DNA of 64,000 nucleotides. Source: Gnetum montanum. Taxonomy: Eukaryota > Streptophyta > Gnetopsida > Gnetales > Gnetaceae. The stretch covers positions 161,559-225,558 of the forward strand of contig MNCI01005034.1 of NCBI GenBank assembly GCA_015680685.1. Direction: 5' to 3'. The position numbers and the translations under genes are program-made. Under the pieces are notes generated by a model that ran no database searches, was not told the origin of the DNA, and saw nothing but the letters and a program-made list of their open reading frames with translations. The first letter of the stretch is position 1; every line of letters begins with the position of its first letter. Positions 1 to 12,300 of the stretch are shown piece after piece.

Positions 1-3000
1 GGTAGTTAAGATATAACTATGCCATAAGCAATGATAAATTAATTAAAAATTAAAACTTAAAGAGTCTATCTATCTAAGGACTTCAAAACCATTGTAATTT
101 GCAACCACTTAAAAGAGCATTAGAGTCATATCTTATAAAATTTATCTAACACATGGGTAATTGAAGGGAACTTGTGCTTATACCCATGTAGCTAAATTCT
201 CGTCCATGATTATTCATGTGATTGTAGATGGCTCTTGAGTGAGGTCCTCAAGCAATTGAACCATCACAACCAATGGAAAAGAGCATAAGGGAAAAACAAG
301 AATAACAACAAGGAGAATAGGTAGTAGAAGTGATAGATGCTATGGGACCAGTGAGGAAGGAACCAGAAGTGGAATCTATTTGACAGATTTTCACTGTTGA
401 AACTAGAGAGTCTAGGCAAGATGAATCACCTAGACCCAAACCAAACCTAGAAGTGAATCTAATAGAGGCATGTCTGAAAGGGGTTCAACACAAGAGATTC
501 AAAGTATGATTCTTTAAGAGCCAAACTTTGTACCATTCCTTGAGTTTGTGCTAAAGGAGGTCCAAGCATAGTTGTAGACATTTCTACTTTAGCCCACTAT
601 TTTCACCAATGAGAAATTGTACCTCAGAGTGATGTATCTCTTTTGGAATTATCATCAAGAAGATGTGATGGTCAAAATTGAGGACACTGCCATCTCTTAC
701 TTGGTGGAGGCCATAGTAGAGGCCTTGAAATTGTCTAAAGTATGGGCAAAGCTTGCAACAATGTCCACCCAAGTAGATGTTAAGGTAGAAAAAGAATGAA
801 CACAACAGTGCTATGGATTGGACAATAAGGAGTATGGTGTCATCACCAAGGTAGAAATAATTTACTTCAAGATTACAGCCTACCATATGACCTCCAAGTA
901 TATGACCAAGTAAGATCACCTCTTTTTACACTCAAGTATGTGCTTCTTTGAATGAAAATTTTGCTATCAACTATCTTAATTAATTTTCCTAAAGATTGAG
1001 AAGCAACTTATGGAAAACAATAAGGGTAGGAATATGCTCCCTTTTTCAAGTCTTAACAGAAAATTATGCAAAGGGGGAAGGATAGCTCACTATGCTAATG
1101 ACATTCTCTATAGGACTCTTGCTACTTCTTGGTAGAAGATGATGAAAGAAAAGATACTAGAAAAGTTCTAGGAGAAAGCACCACTACTACCACCACCTAT
1201 ATGAGGAACATGTGTAGCTAAAGAGCACCTAAGGTAACTTAGAAAGTAACAGCAACAACAAGCATCTAGAAGTGGTGGCAACTTTTTTACCTATTGTTTG
1301 TCCATGAACCATTTGAATATGGTTGTTAGAATCATTAGCTAGTCATAAAATAACCTAAGCAACCTATTCTTCTTACAACAAGTCCAAGAGATTGTTCATG
1401 CCAATCATGCCATAGGGGAAGTTGTAATATCCCTATCATTTGAGCAAATTCTTAAAATCTTGGTTAGCTTCTCTATGATCTTGGAAGAAGGGAAAGGTAC
1501 TACAATCCTAGTCATGCCACACAAGTGCTATGAGATAGCAGGTAAGATGATTCTAGACCAAATTGGAGAGGCTCTAAGGGTTCCCACAATACCAATGCTC
1601 AATATTAGTATTATGTAAAATATTCAAGTATTTGTAGGAACTAGGAGCAACAGAATGATTATTACATAGCACAAAGAATTGCTAGAATGACTAGTCAAAA
1701 CCAGGTAACTGATTTTAGACATATTCAATATCTTAGAAGATATTTCAACCACTCAGTCAAAACTGCTACAAATTAGGATTAAGCTCATAGTCAAAGAAGC
1801 ATTACTTCAAGGTTTATCACCATCAATTAATAGTTGGTAGCCAAAGTTACTGAACACAAAATCCTTCTAGCAAATCTAGCCATCTTTCAAATAGGAATGA
1901 TAAGGGATGAACCTTTTAGAAAGCTTTAAGGCCAATAGCACATAGTCAAGGAGGAAAAGAAAAAGACCATTTTAAATTCAACATTATCAAATGTAATGGT
2001 ACATACCACCAATAATGATCTCATCCATGTGCATCATAATAATAAGAACCTAAACAAGAAAAATCGATGTCTATTTAAGGTAATTAAACAAAAGAAACAA
2101 ATGTAGAAATATTTTAAGTAGTAGCTTGAAAAACTCACTAGAGTAAATCAAGATTTTAGGAGGTTGATCATAGAAAATAGAAATCCATCAATAGAGGAGG
2201 TATGCATCATTCACTAGAAAATAGCTATTAAGGTCACTATTTTGGAAGAATGAGGTCCTAAAATATAAAAAGGTGAAAATTTACTACATGGACTAGACTG
2301 GCTTACTCAAGGAGATAACAAAAAATAAAGTTAGACTAGTAAAGGCAAAAACAAATAATATCCTCTCACAGCTCTAGTAACATGACGATGTGTGGCAATC
2401 CATCTTTAATAGGCTAAATGCATATAATCAAGTAGAATTTCATATGATGAATCTATATAATAAAGAAATAATAGGATATATATTGTTGGCCAACCTTTAT
2501 TCTGAAAATCTGTTAATGTTGATTGTAGGGTAGCTAAGATCTAAATTGGAGAAGTAGTTCACTAGCTTCTTCCTCTTTTATAAGGTGGAGTTTAAGCTCC
2601 ACATGAAAACTAAGTAAAAGTTGGAGATAGTTAATGTGGATTTTGAGGTTCTCAAGTATAAGAGTGTATATTAATGATCAATCCTAGATAAACTAATAAA
2701 GAAAATGCCAAATCAGTAAGAGTTGAAGAACACAATGCATATGTTTTGACATTGAATGTAAACAATTCATAGCCTTGTTCATGAATATGAAAGAATTATT
2801 TGCTAATTTATCTTACCCATGGAATGTACCTAAACTATCGAGTCTAGGTGATGTTTCCTAGACTATCAATGATCCTAGGGGTAAAAAATGGAGAACAAAG
2901 GCATTATTGAATGAATTCTAGATAATAGAAGAAGAAGCAGTAGAAGTAGAACAACCATTATTACTAGCATAAACAAGGTAGAAAAAGGGTCCTTTAAAAC

Positions 3001-3263
3001 TATAGGAGCCTCCATCTCCTTGTATCACCTAAAGCATCCACCGTGGCTCACTTTTGTACCTAACAGCCAATCTAGTTTTTTGTTAAGTGCCTAATTTTAT
3101 CAAGCTTCAATGAAAGCACTTAAGTAATTTTGTTGTAATGCAACACTCATATCTTATTAATTCTATTAGTTAGTAAGTAATCCCATACCTCCCCAAATTT
3201 TGTAAAAAACTTAGTTTCACTCTTGCTCACTTAAGAACAAGTTTTCAATTAGTCATGGGGGTA
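1..3263 (+). mobile_element. 3' internal part of a Ty3/gypsy element (fragment C)
   Basis: This stretch runs straight into a polypurine tract (about 3253-3263, ending GGGGGTA) and then the LTR at 3264, so it is the 3' internal part of a + strand LTR element whose 5' side lies outside the window. It matches the internal region of the minus-strand copy at 9377-12526 and the fragment at 5585-7663 at protein level. It carries the ORF-X remnant described separately. No gag, protease or polymerase motif was found. The assignment rests on the shared LTR type, the polypurine tract and the shared ORF-X. Confidence 0.7.
440..3060 (+). pseudogene. ORF-X remnant of fragment C
   Basis: A long decayed coding region read mainly in + frames with many stops and frameshifts. 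The longest open part is 617-799, with the string LFWNYHQEDVMVKIED. The minus-strand ORF-X at 9640-12526 has LFWNNRQAGSMVKIKN at the same place. Further on both copies share a block of the form LPF..L..KLC..G.I..Y.ND (near 1040-1110 here). Around 2140-2220 there is a charged block with IEN.N...EEV, matching IEN.NL.MEE at 6590-6630 and its counterpart in the minus copy. The distal part is rich in Leu, Lys, Glu and Gln and looks like coiled coil. Many stops are TAG where the sister copy suggests Gln. I do not recognise a known domain. Its place before the polypurine tract is where Athila-type elements carry an extra, env-like frame, but no membrane segment or envelope motif was seen. Confidence 0.55.
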
Positions 3264-4088
3264 TGATGAAAATTGAGTTAATTGACACAACCTCATCAAC
3301 ACATGTTATAATGTATTAACATTGTCTCATATTTTGCCTATATAAATGTATGCATCTGCCACATTAATAGCATCTTTTGATCAGTAGCATAGTCTAACTC
3401 TTGTAATTTCATTCTACAAATGTTATAATCTTTCTCATTTGAGTGCCTATAGTGTGAATTGAACTAAATGTATATACTTTTAGTTAAAGGCACTATGTAC
3501 CTAGACACATATGCATGATGGCAACAAAATCAAGATTGGTTTTCTCCATTGTAACATTTAGGAAAGCTCTTAATTTACTTTCTTGAACTTTACTTTACAT
3601 GCCCTCTACTCTCATGCAATCTAGGAATTAAATATTTTCTTCTATAATAGTGCTTGAGTACTACCATTTTGAAAATAACATATTAATATTTGGTAATCTT
3701 CGTAGTGAATACTAGTATGCCCAACAGTGAACACTTGGTAATCTAGTGACATTAGTATAGGTTTAGGATATATACAGGAAGTGGAAACAAATACTAAATG
3801 CTTAGGCTAGTCTAGATTTCTTTTCTATACTTAGTTTATTCATTTAACAATTTAATATTCTAAATATAGTAATATTTTAAATAATAATAAAATCATCATA
3901 TGTCTCAATCATACTTAATCATACTACTTGAACCAACACAAGTTATGATTAGAAACATAATGATCAATGATCTCATGCTTAGTTATTTAGGGCATCTTAC
4001 TAGCCCAAATCCATGAAATGTGGCCAAATTGTGCATGAACACTTATGATCTATATGGTTGATTATAGAGCCTACTCTATTACTCATCA
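3264..4088 (+). repeat. 3' LTR of fragment C
   Basis: Starts TGATGA right after a polypurine tract and ends ACTCATCA, giving the short inverted termini TGATGA/TCATCA shared by all LTRs in this window (7664, 8456, 14719, 23829, 25040 and 63800). About 825 bp. The end region contains the block also seen reversed at the start of the minus-strand LTRs (Met-Pro region near 4020-4070, 'cat..atggttg'). The family is well supported by comparison inside the window, and the exact ends are probable. Confidence 0.75.
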
Positions 4089-5584
4089 TTAATACCATTG
4101 CCAAGGATTTTATGCACTAGTATTTTATATAACTAAATCAAACAAAAATCATTGTAGCTCCACAATGACATATCATACAAAAATAATAAAATTTTATTCA
4201 AGGCACATTTAATAAACTAAAAAGATGTCTTCTTCTCATAGGAATGATCTCCCACCTATAGATGAATCCACAAGATTACATGATATGACATCAAGTGTAT
4301 TTGCTATTCCTTGCACTTCCTCTATGGATCTTACTACTCCATGTGTTTATTTCATAACTCATGGTTTACTTTTAATGTAAGCATGTTCTTAAATAAGTAT
4401 TTTCTTGTCATGTCATTGGAAAGACATGTTACCCATGCCTAAAGCTAGTCCTCTAGTAAGGAAAGGATAATTACTAATTAATTCAATCACAAAAGAAAAC
4501 TAATTCCTAGGGTACCACTAAAAAGATAGGTTACCCATGCTTAAAGGTAGGTTACTTCTAGGAATCCCAAAGATCTCTTGGACTAGTTTCATTATGTAAT
4601 TGAAAAGATATGTTATCCATGCCTAAAGGTACTCCTCTAATGGGGTTGGAAAAACATGTTATCCATGCTTGAATGCATACATTTAACTAATGGCTAAGTT
4701 TCTTAAAAATCTTTAATGTTTAAGTAATTAATTAATAAAAAATGCTTCCATATCTTCTTTTATTAAGTAGTGATTTTTTATGTGATTTTTGTGGCCTTAT
4801 GGTTGTAAGTTTAGGATGAGATAATGTGATGTCACTAGAAAAATCATAAACTTGGTTTAAAACCTAGATAAAGAGGTGTGATGATCATTTTAATCACATT
4901 TGACACAAAGAGCTATTGTAAACATGATAAAGAATCTCATGTTCCTTTTCCTACAATCCCTTATTATTCCATTATTTATCTCACTACTGCATGTAATTAC
5001 TTACTTAATGATTTTGTTTAATATAGTTTAGCATTCTGAAAAATAATTGTTGTGTGGATATGGCATATATCCTAGACTGATATTCAATTTCCATCATGCC
5101 TACGAAAACATTTTGGAATGGTATATAAGAGCATGAGCCTACTTTGGGGAAGATCCACTCATATAAATTTTGAAATCTACCACCTCCACATAACCAAATC
5201 ATTCAGTTATAGTTTCAAGTTAAATTCATTTCTTATTTTTCATTACATCTTCTCATGGACATCAAGTACCAAATTCCTATTTATATTATGAAAGCTCTCA
5301 AACATATATGAACTTTGAATTAAACCTCATGAATGTTGTTCCCATGTCTAGACCCTCTTTCTAACTCTTAGTGAACACCTACATCACTTCAAAATTCACA
5401 AAAAATAAGCTAGAAATACTATATATACATGTGACTATTAGCCGATTTTCTATCATTTAACTTTAATGCATCTTTATCGATGTAGTTGGATACATCAACT
5501 CATCCCTGTTGATGTAGTGTAAAAATGCTATATTTACACATAAATTTTAGTTGAGTTTTTGTCATTTACCTTCAAACAGACGAG
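4089..5584. other. Gene-free repeat-derived region
   Basis: No coding region is supported. It holds a four-copy degenerate motif (4420-4671) also found once in each minus-strand element, and an imperfect direct repeat of about 55 bp (5413-5470 and 5521-5578). The motif lies upstream of ORF-X in the minus-strand elements too, so this is probably the post-integrase noncoding part of fragment D. Confidence 0.45.
4420..4671 (+). repeat. Four degenerate copies of a ~22 bp motif
   Basis: Copies of AAAGACATGTTACCCATGC and close variants start near 4420, 4521, 4602 and 4650, each followed by a T/C-rich 'ctaaag' tail. The reverse complement occurs once at 13814-13837 and once at 16784-16810, inside the 3' noncoding parts of elements B and A. 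Spacing shrinks from about 100 to about 50 bp. Confidence 0.6.
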
Positions 5585-7663
5585 GTGCTTTTGCATTTTT
5601 TACCACCACCATAACTACTAGTAGTTGAGGACATTGTAGACATCAAGAAAAACCTAAGGCAACTAAGGGAGCAAGAGCAATAATAAGCATCTAGTGGTGT
5701 TGAGTCATCTACCTATTGGCTGATCATGAGTCATCTTAATAAGGTCACAAAGACTATTGGTTGGTTGTTGGATAATATGAAAAACATGTTCTCAATATAA
5801 AGAGACCAAGCCAATATTTATGCTAACCCTACCATAGGAGAGGCTATAGTATTCGTACTAGCTAAGCATATTCTTGAAATTTCAGGTTATATCATAACTT
5901 TATCTATGATGTCATATGAAGGGAAAGATATCATAGTGGTCATCATGTCAAATAAGGGGCAATAGATGGTAGCAGAGGTGGTGGTAGATAGGATAGGAGA
6001 ACATTGCTACACCTATGTTGAACTTTACTACCATGGTAGATATCCAAGTATCTATAAGAACCAAATCTAGGAAAATGATTAGTGCACCACAAGGAGGTGT
6101 TGGATAGAATAGCAGAATCTAAGCAACAGATTCTGGAGATATTTGATATCCTAGAAGGCATATTGGCTTCCTAATCAAAACTATTAAAAATAAGGAAAAC
6201 ACTCATAGTAGTAGAAGCATAGCTTTAGGAGGCTACAAACATTAATAAATGGTTGGTAGCTAAGGTTTCAAAACTTAGAGCCCTCTTATCTAATCTAGTT
6301 GTCCTTTGACTAGAGCTAACATGGGATGAAGCTTTAAAAAATATTTCAGAAAAATAAAGTAAGGTTGAAAAGGAGAATAAAAGATCATCTAGGACATAGC
6401 ATTATCTAATGTAATGTTACATAGCATAAATAATTATCTTATTCATGTGCATTTGGAGAATATGAACCTAACCAAAAAAATAATTAATGGTTGCTTAAGG
6501 AAGAGAAGCAAAAGAAATAAATTAAAGAATACCGTAAGTACTAGTATGAGTAACTTGCTAGAGTAAACCAAGATGTTAGAAGGTTGGTAATTGAAAATTA
6601 AAATCTCTTAATGGAGGAGATTCACACCATCAAACAAAAGTTAGCTATTAAGATTGTCCCATGGAAGAATGAGGCCCTAAATTATAAAAAGATGAAAAAT
6701 CATTACAAGGATCAAATGGGTATGCTAAAAGAGATAAATAAAAAGGAGATGCAACTAGCTAAGATAAAGATGAATGATGCCCTCTAGTAACTCTAGCAAC
6801 AAGGAGATGCATGGCAACCCATCTTTGATGGGATGAACATATATAATCAAGCAAAGATTTACATGAAGAAGTTATAGATAGAAGAGATGATAGATTATAT
6901 AGAGCTCACCAACCTTAGTCATGCAAACTTGGCAATGTTAACTGTTGGATGGTCATGGTCAAAGTTGAAAAAAAAAAGGTGGCCACCTCATACCTCTTAT
7001 ATAAGACTATGTTCAAGCTCCACAAGTAAAAGCTAGAGGTGGCACATGTGGAGCTTGAGCTTCTCAAGATGAAGTTTGAATATTAATGATATGTTATAGA
7101 GAACCTAACTAGGAGGATAATAGACCATTAGAAGTTGTAAAACATCATCTAAGTGTTTAACATCAAATGTAAGCAATTTGCAACCTAGTTCATTAACATG
7201 AAGGAATTATTCCTTGCTTTGCCTTAACCTTGGGATGTTTCAACAATATCAAATCTAGGCAACATTACCTAGAACATCAATGAATCAAGAAGGAGATAAA
7301 GATGAAGAAATTATTAGATGTCTTTCAACTTTCAAAAGTAGTAGCAACAATAGCAAGGCAACCAAGACTGCTAACAAAACTAAGGTAGGAGGAGCAATTA
7401 CTAAAACTGTAGAAGCCATCACCTTCTAATACCATCTAGAGCATCTGTCTTAGGTCAATATTTGTACATAATGACCAATTTAAATTTTGTAATGTGTCAA
7501 AATTTTGTTGAGTCTAATTGTAAGCAACGAAATAATTTTATTGTAGTGTGGCACTAATGTCTTAGTTAGTCAACTATTCAATCTCATATTTTTCCAATTT
7601 TATAATCAACTCAATTCTACTTTTGTTTACTTAAAAATGAGTTTTTAGTTAATCAAAGAGGTA
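5585..7663 (+). pseudogene. ORF-X C-terminal remnant (fragment D)
   Basis: Second + strand copy of ORF-X, starting inside the Pro-rich linker (near 5595-5625) and running to the 3' LTR at 7664. The clearest block is 6585-6780, a run of IEN.NLLMEEIHTIKQKLA type followed by Lys/Glu/Leu-rich sequence with heptad-like spacing. The same order of blocks is found at 2140-2300 (+) and in the minus copy near 10400-10560. The N-terminal part of ORF-X is missing, so the fragment was cut at its 5' side. Scattered stops and frame changes make it non-functional. It shows no known enzymatic motif. The name ORF-X is only a label for this window. Confidence 0.5.
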
Positions 7664-8455
7664 TGATGAATAATAAAATTAGTGAGTCACATTGACAATA
7701 ATGCATTGATGCATCAACATATATATGTTGATGTAGTCTTTGTCTATGCCTACAGAAATGCATGCATCGAGTGCATTTATAGCACTATTTGGTCATTTCC
7801 TTAGCCAAAATTTTGTAGTTTCACATCACAGAAGTTAGAATTTTTCTCCAATGAGGGCCCACATCATGGACCAAAAAAGTTGTAGAGAGTTTTATTTAAG
7901 TGCATTATGTACCTGAGCACATGCATGATGATAATAAAATCGAGATTTATTTCATTTATTATAATACTTAAACAAAAAATTTGATTTATTTTCTTACTCT
8001 TTACTATTAACATTTATTTACTTTCCCATGCTATTAGTTCAAAAATTTATTATTCAACATTTAAGTAAATATGCATGAGCATGACCACTTCAAGCATACT
8101 ATACTAGTGTTTGGTAATCCCACCAGTGAGCACTTGGTAACGTAGTAATGTTAGTACATGTTCAAGATGTGTACAGAAAGTTGGGAATAGTTGCCATATG
8201 ATAAGCTTAGTTTAGACTACTCCTTCATATTTAGATTAATTATTTTAATATATTAATACTTTAATATTTTAAAAATTAATAAACACCATGATGTATCTTA
8301 GTTACACTTAACCATACTAAGTGAACTAACACAAGTGTGATTGAGAAGACGATGATTAACATCTGGTACTTAAGGTATCTAAGAAATCCATCTAGTCCTA
8401 TGTCCACAGAATTTGATTGGATCATGCATGAATGCTAGTGATTCATATGGTTAGT
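7664..8455 (+). repeat. 3' LTR of fragment D, truncated at its 3' end
   Basis: Begins TGATGA after a weak polypurine tract (caaagaggta, 7654-7663). The sequence follows the family LTR until 'attcatatggtt' near 8452 and then stops, about 28 bases short of the expected CTCATCA end. It joins directly to an oppositely oriented LTR that begins at 8456, making a tail-to-tail palindrome. Confidence 0.7.
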
Positions 8456-9376
8456 TGACGAGCAGTGAAGGTACCCCTATGCCCAACCATATGAATCGCG
8501 AAGCATTCAGATGCGATCCAGTCGAATTCTGTAGACTCTATAGTTTCCTATACACTAGTTTTCTAGGAAGTGAACCTTGCCCTAATGGTCATTCATTGTC
8601 TTCCCAATTACACTTGTGATGCACATGGTATGGTTAAGTGTAATCAGGGCATATGATTTTTATTGTTTTGTGTGTTATGTTCTTTGGTACTTGAAGTAAA
8701 GAGATGAAGTAATTTAACAACTAATTTAGTTCAACTAACTAACTAATCTCTAACTAGTCCTAACATAAGCATTTGATCCCACTTTCCATACACATCCTGA
8801 ACCCACATATCCACTGCTGGGTCACCAAGCACTATGCTACTGGGCACACCAAGCAATAACGCCATTGAGATTACCAAGTGAATACATGTTTATGCTTGAA
8901 GCAGTCATACTTATGTACTTAATCTATTTAGCTTAATTAATTAACTAATCACTTAAACTATTAATTTAGCTTAATTAATTACATATTTAATGAAAACAAT
9001 GAATGCATAAATAAATCATTAATGTATTCTAGCTACTACAAGGTTTGATCAAAAAGCTCATCTTTATTTCCATACACACTAGAGTGGTTTAGGTACAATA
9101 GTGCTCAAATAAAGATTCATAAACTTTCTGACTCCTGCTATGGGCACTCAAAGAAATATTCTAACTTTCAAATGAACAAGCTACAAGAGCTTTGCTACTA
9201 CTATGACTTAATTTTCATCCATAAACATGGTTATGAGCTCGTATTTATAGTTTTTGCTACAAGACTGCATTGACAGGGCCCCATAGATGTAGCAAACTCT
9301 CTGTCAATGGGGCAACACCATGTAAATGGGGCCTTGTCAATGGGGGCCCATCAATGCGACACTTTGATGCTCATCA
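8456..9376 (-). repeat. 3' LTR of host element B
   Basis: Minus-strand LTR. On the + strand it begins TGACGAGCAGTG and ends GCTCATCA, followed at 9377 by the complement of a polypurine tract (taccccc). About 921 bp. It shares subfamily-specific stretches with the LTR at 25040 (for example 'cccaattacacttgtga') that differ in the LTRs of element A, so the two are probably the LTR pair of one old element. By eye they are clearly more diverged than the pair of element A. Confidence 0.7.
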
Positions 9377-12300
9377 TACCCCCATGATAGAATGAAAACT
9401 CATCCTTGAGTTCCCTTACAAAATTGAAAGGGTATGGGATTATTGATTGACTCTTAACAAAATAAACTAACTTGAAAAGCTTGAGTGCCTAAGTGTTCAA
9501 ATCAACAAATTACAAAAATTATGGTATTCATGACACAAAATTGAACACCATGACATGACTACAAAAAATTGGATAGTAAATCCTCTGATGGCATGAAGAT
9601 GGTGGAGAAGATTAGAGAGTCCTAGGTGATGAAGGCTCCTAAGGTTTTGAAGGACCTTAGGAGCTGTAGAACCTATTGCAGCTACAACCTCTGATCTTAG
9701 GAGTCTTCATCGCCTAGGACCACACATGTGGTAGTTGAGGTGGTTGTGGCTATCCTATTGCAGTTGCAACCTCTGGTGGAAGGTAAAAGACATCTAGTAA
9801 TGCCTTCATCTTCTCTTCCTTACTCTGGGGATCATTTGTAGTCCACGTGGCATCACCAATGTGGGTTGGAATGGGGACATCCCATGGACATGGCATTACC
9901 AAAAACATCTCCTTCACATTAAGAAACTAGGTAGCAAACTATTTGTATTCAATATCGAACACCCTAATTACATTCTATAGCTTCTAGTAGTCATTCATTC
10001 TCTTGGCTAGGTTCTCGATAGTTGATCATTGATCAATGAATCATGCCTTGAGAACTTCAAGTTCAGTGTTTGCCACTGCAAGCTTTTACTTGGTGCCTTT
10101 ATGATGCTTGAACTCAACCTCGTACAACAAGTACGAGCTAGCCACCTATTTCTTGAGTTCTGACCATAGCTGTCTGGTACTCAACATGGCTAGATTTGCA
10201 TAACAGAGATTGGTAAGCTCCATGTGTTTCATCATCTTTTCAATTTGCAACTCCTTCATGAAAATTTCCACTTTTTTGCAGGCATCTATCCCATCAACAA
10301 TGGGTTGCCATAATTTTTTTCCTTGTTGGAGTTATCAAAGGGTTTCATTCACTTTTACCTTCATTAATTGGATGTGTTTTTCATTTACTTCCTTTTGTAG
10401 ACTAACCTATCTTCTATAATGATCCTTGAATTTATCAAATTTGAGAGCCTTCGATTTCCAGGCAGCTACCTTGATTGTAGTTTTTTGGCAAAGGGCACAG
10501 ACCTCCTCCATAGAGAGATTTTTGTTTTCTACTACCAATGTCTTGAGTTCTGTGTTTTCTCTAGCTAGTTGCTCCTTCTATTAATGGATAAAGTTTGTTA
10601 ATTATTGTTTGTGCACATCAACATTCTGCAAGCAATGGTTCTTTGCAGTCAACTATACATTCTCCTAGCAGGTCTAATCCAAGGCCTTCTAAATCTTATG
10701 TTATGTGGCCTCTACCAAGGATCGGTAAAACACCATTGTCTCCATTACATCCTCAACCCCTTTTAGTTTAGTGTGAAGCTATTGCATAGCTTCATCTCTC
10801 ATCAATGCTAGGTGGAGGAATGCAAGGTTAGTAATCTGGGCTCTTAATTTGGCAACTTTAGCAACCAAGCATTCATTTATTTCCTTGGCTATTTCAAGTT
10901 GCCCTTCCAACATGATGTTCTTACCACTTGCCTCAAGTAGCTTCGACTAGGTTGCAGTAATATTGTTCAGAATATCAAAGACATCCAAAAGAGATTACCT
11001 GCTTTCCACCAATCAATCTAGCAGTTCTTCATGTTATGCTATGTTTATTCTACCACTTGTGGTTCCTACAAATATCTACACATCCTTGAGTGCAGTGACG
11101 TCTGGTACTAATTTCACAGGCGCATTGAGCGTTTTGACAATACGATCAACAACCACTTCTATTGCAATCTCCTACCCTTGGTGCTACATCGCCAAAACCA
11201 TTACCCCCTCACCTTTCTCCTAGTGCACCACAAAGGTTACATCATTCCCAGAGATTTCTAGAAGTGACTATTGTTCTACAAGAAATACTGTGACCTCTTT
11301 GGCACTTGGATTTAATCTTGTACGAAATTGCATTCTTTGGGCTGAGAAAATGGATCCACCTCCACCCATCAAGCTAATTTTTCAAGCCACTTCATTTAGT
11401 TGACTCATTGTAGGTCCATATATGGATGGGTCCCTGCCACCCATGCCTGCTTGTTGCTCTTGTTCACTCAAGAGCCATTCTCAGTATTCATGCAACCATT
11501 GGGCTATTGCAGCTATGTCTAGCACAATTGTTTGAGTGGTAAGTGGAGGTGGTGATTGCTGCTCCTCTTCTTGGATAGTGGTTGCAAGAATCTTGTCTTT
11601 CATCATTTTCACCTAGTTGGTGGTCAAAACATGCTTGACAACATCATTAGTGTAACAGACTATTCCTCCCCTCCAACAAAGCTTCTTGATGAGGCATGGA
11701 AAGGGGAGTGCCTTCCTTCCACATTCATTTTCTTTAAACTGGTTCTCCATCTCTAAATAAATCAATTGCAGAAGGTTGATAGGGAATCTCCCACTCAAAG
11801 CGATGCATACTTGGGTAGAGAAGGTAGTGATTTTGCTTGGACTCACTATGGGATTGAGGTGAAAGGTTACAATCTTATAGTAGATTCTTTCTATTGGTAT
11901 GAGCACACCAAACTCCTTGCAGTTGATGCCATAGCACCATTACACCCATTCTTTCTTAATGTTGGGATCTGCATGCATTAGGATCTCAACAAGACTTGCT
12001 CCTATTTCTAGCAACCCAAGCACTTGCATAATGGCTTGCACTAAGTAGAACACTAAGATGTTCTTGATTTTGACCATTGAACCAGCCTGCCTATTGTTCC
12101 AAAACAAAAATGCCTCTCCCATGTACCAATCCTTGATGGAAGTGATGATTGGCCACACGGAAGACATCTTCAATTGGTCCTACACTTCTTTTGATGCATG
12201 CTCTAGGAAAGGGCCAAAGTTTAACTCCTAGAGCATCATTTTTTGGACCTCCCTTGATCTAATTTAATTCAAGAAAGATTTTTTCAAAGTCACCTTGAGA

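Noticed and set aside
4420-4671. CRISPR-like array
   Set aside because: Four degenerate copies at unequal spacing, shared with plant retroelements. No array architecture and no cas genes.
10210-11756. + strand frames across the B internal region
   Set aside because: Antisense shadows of ORF-X, whose sense strand is supported by sister copies.
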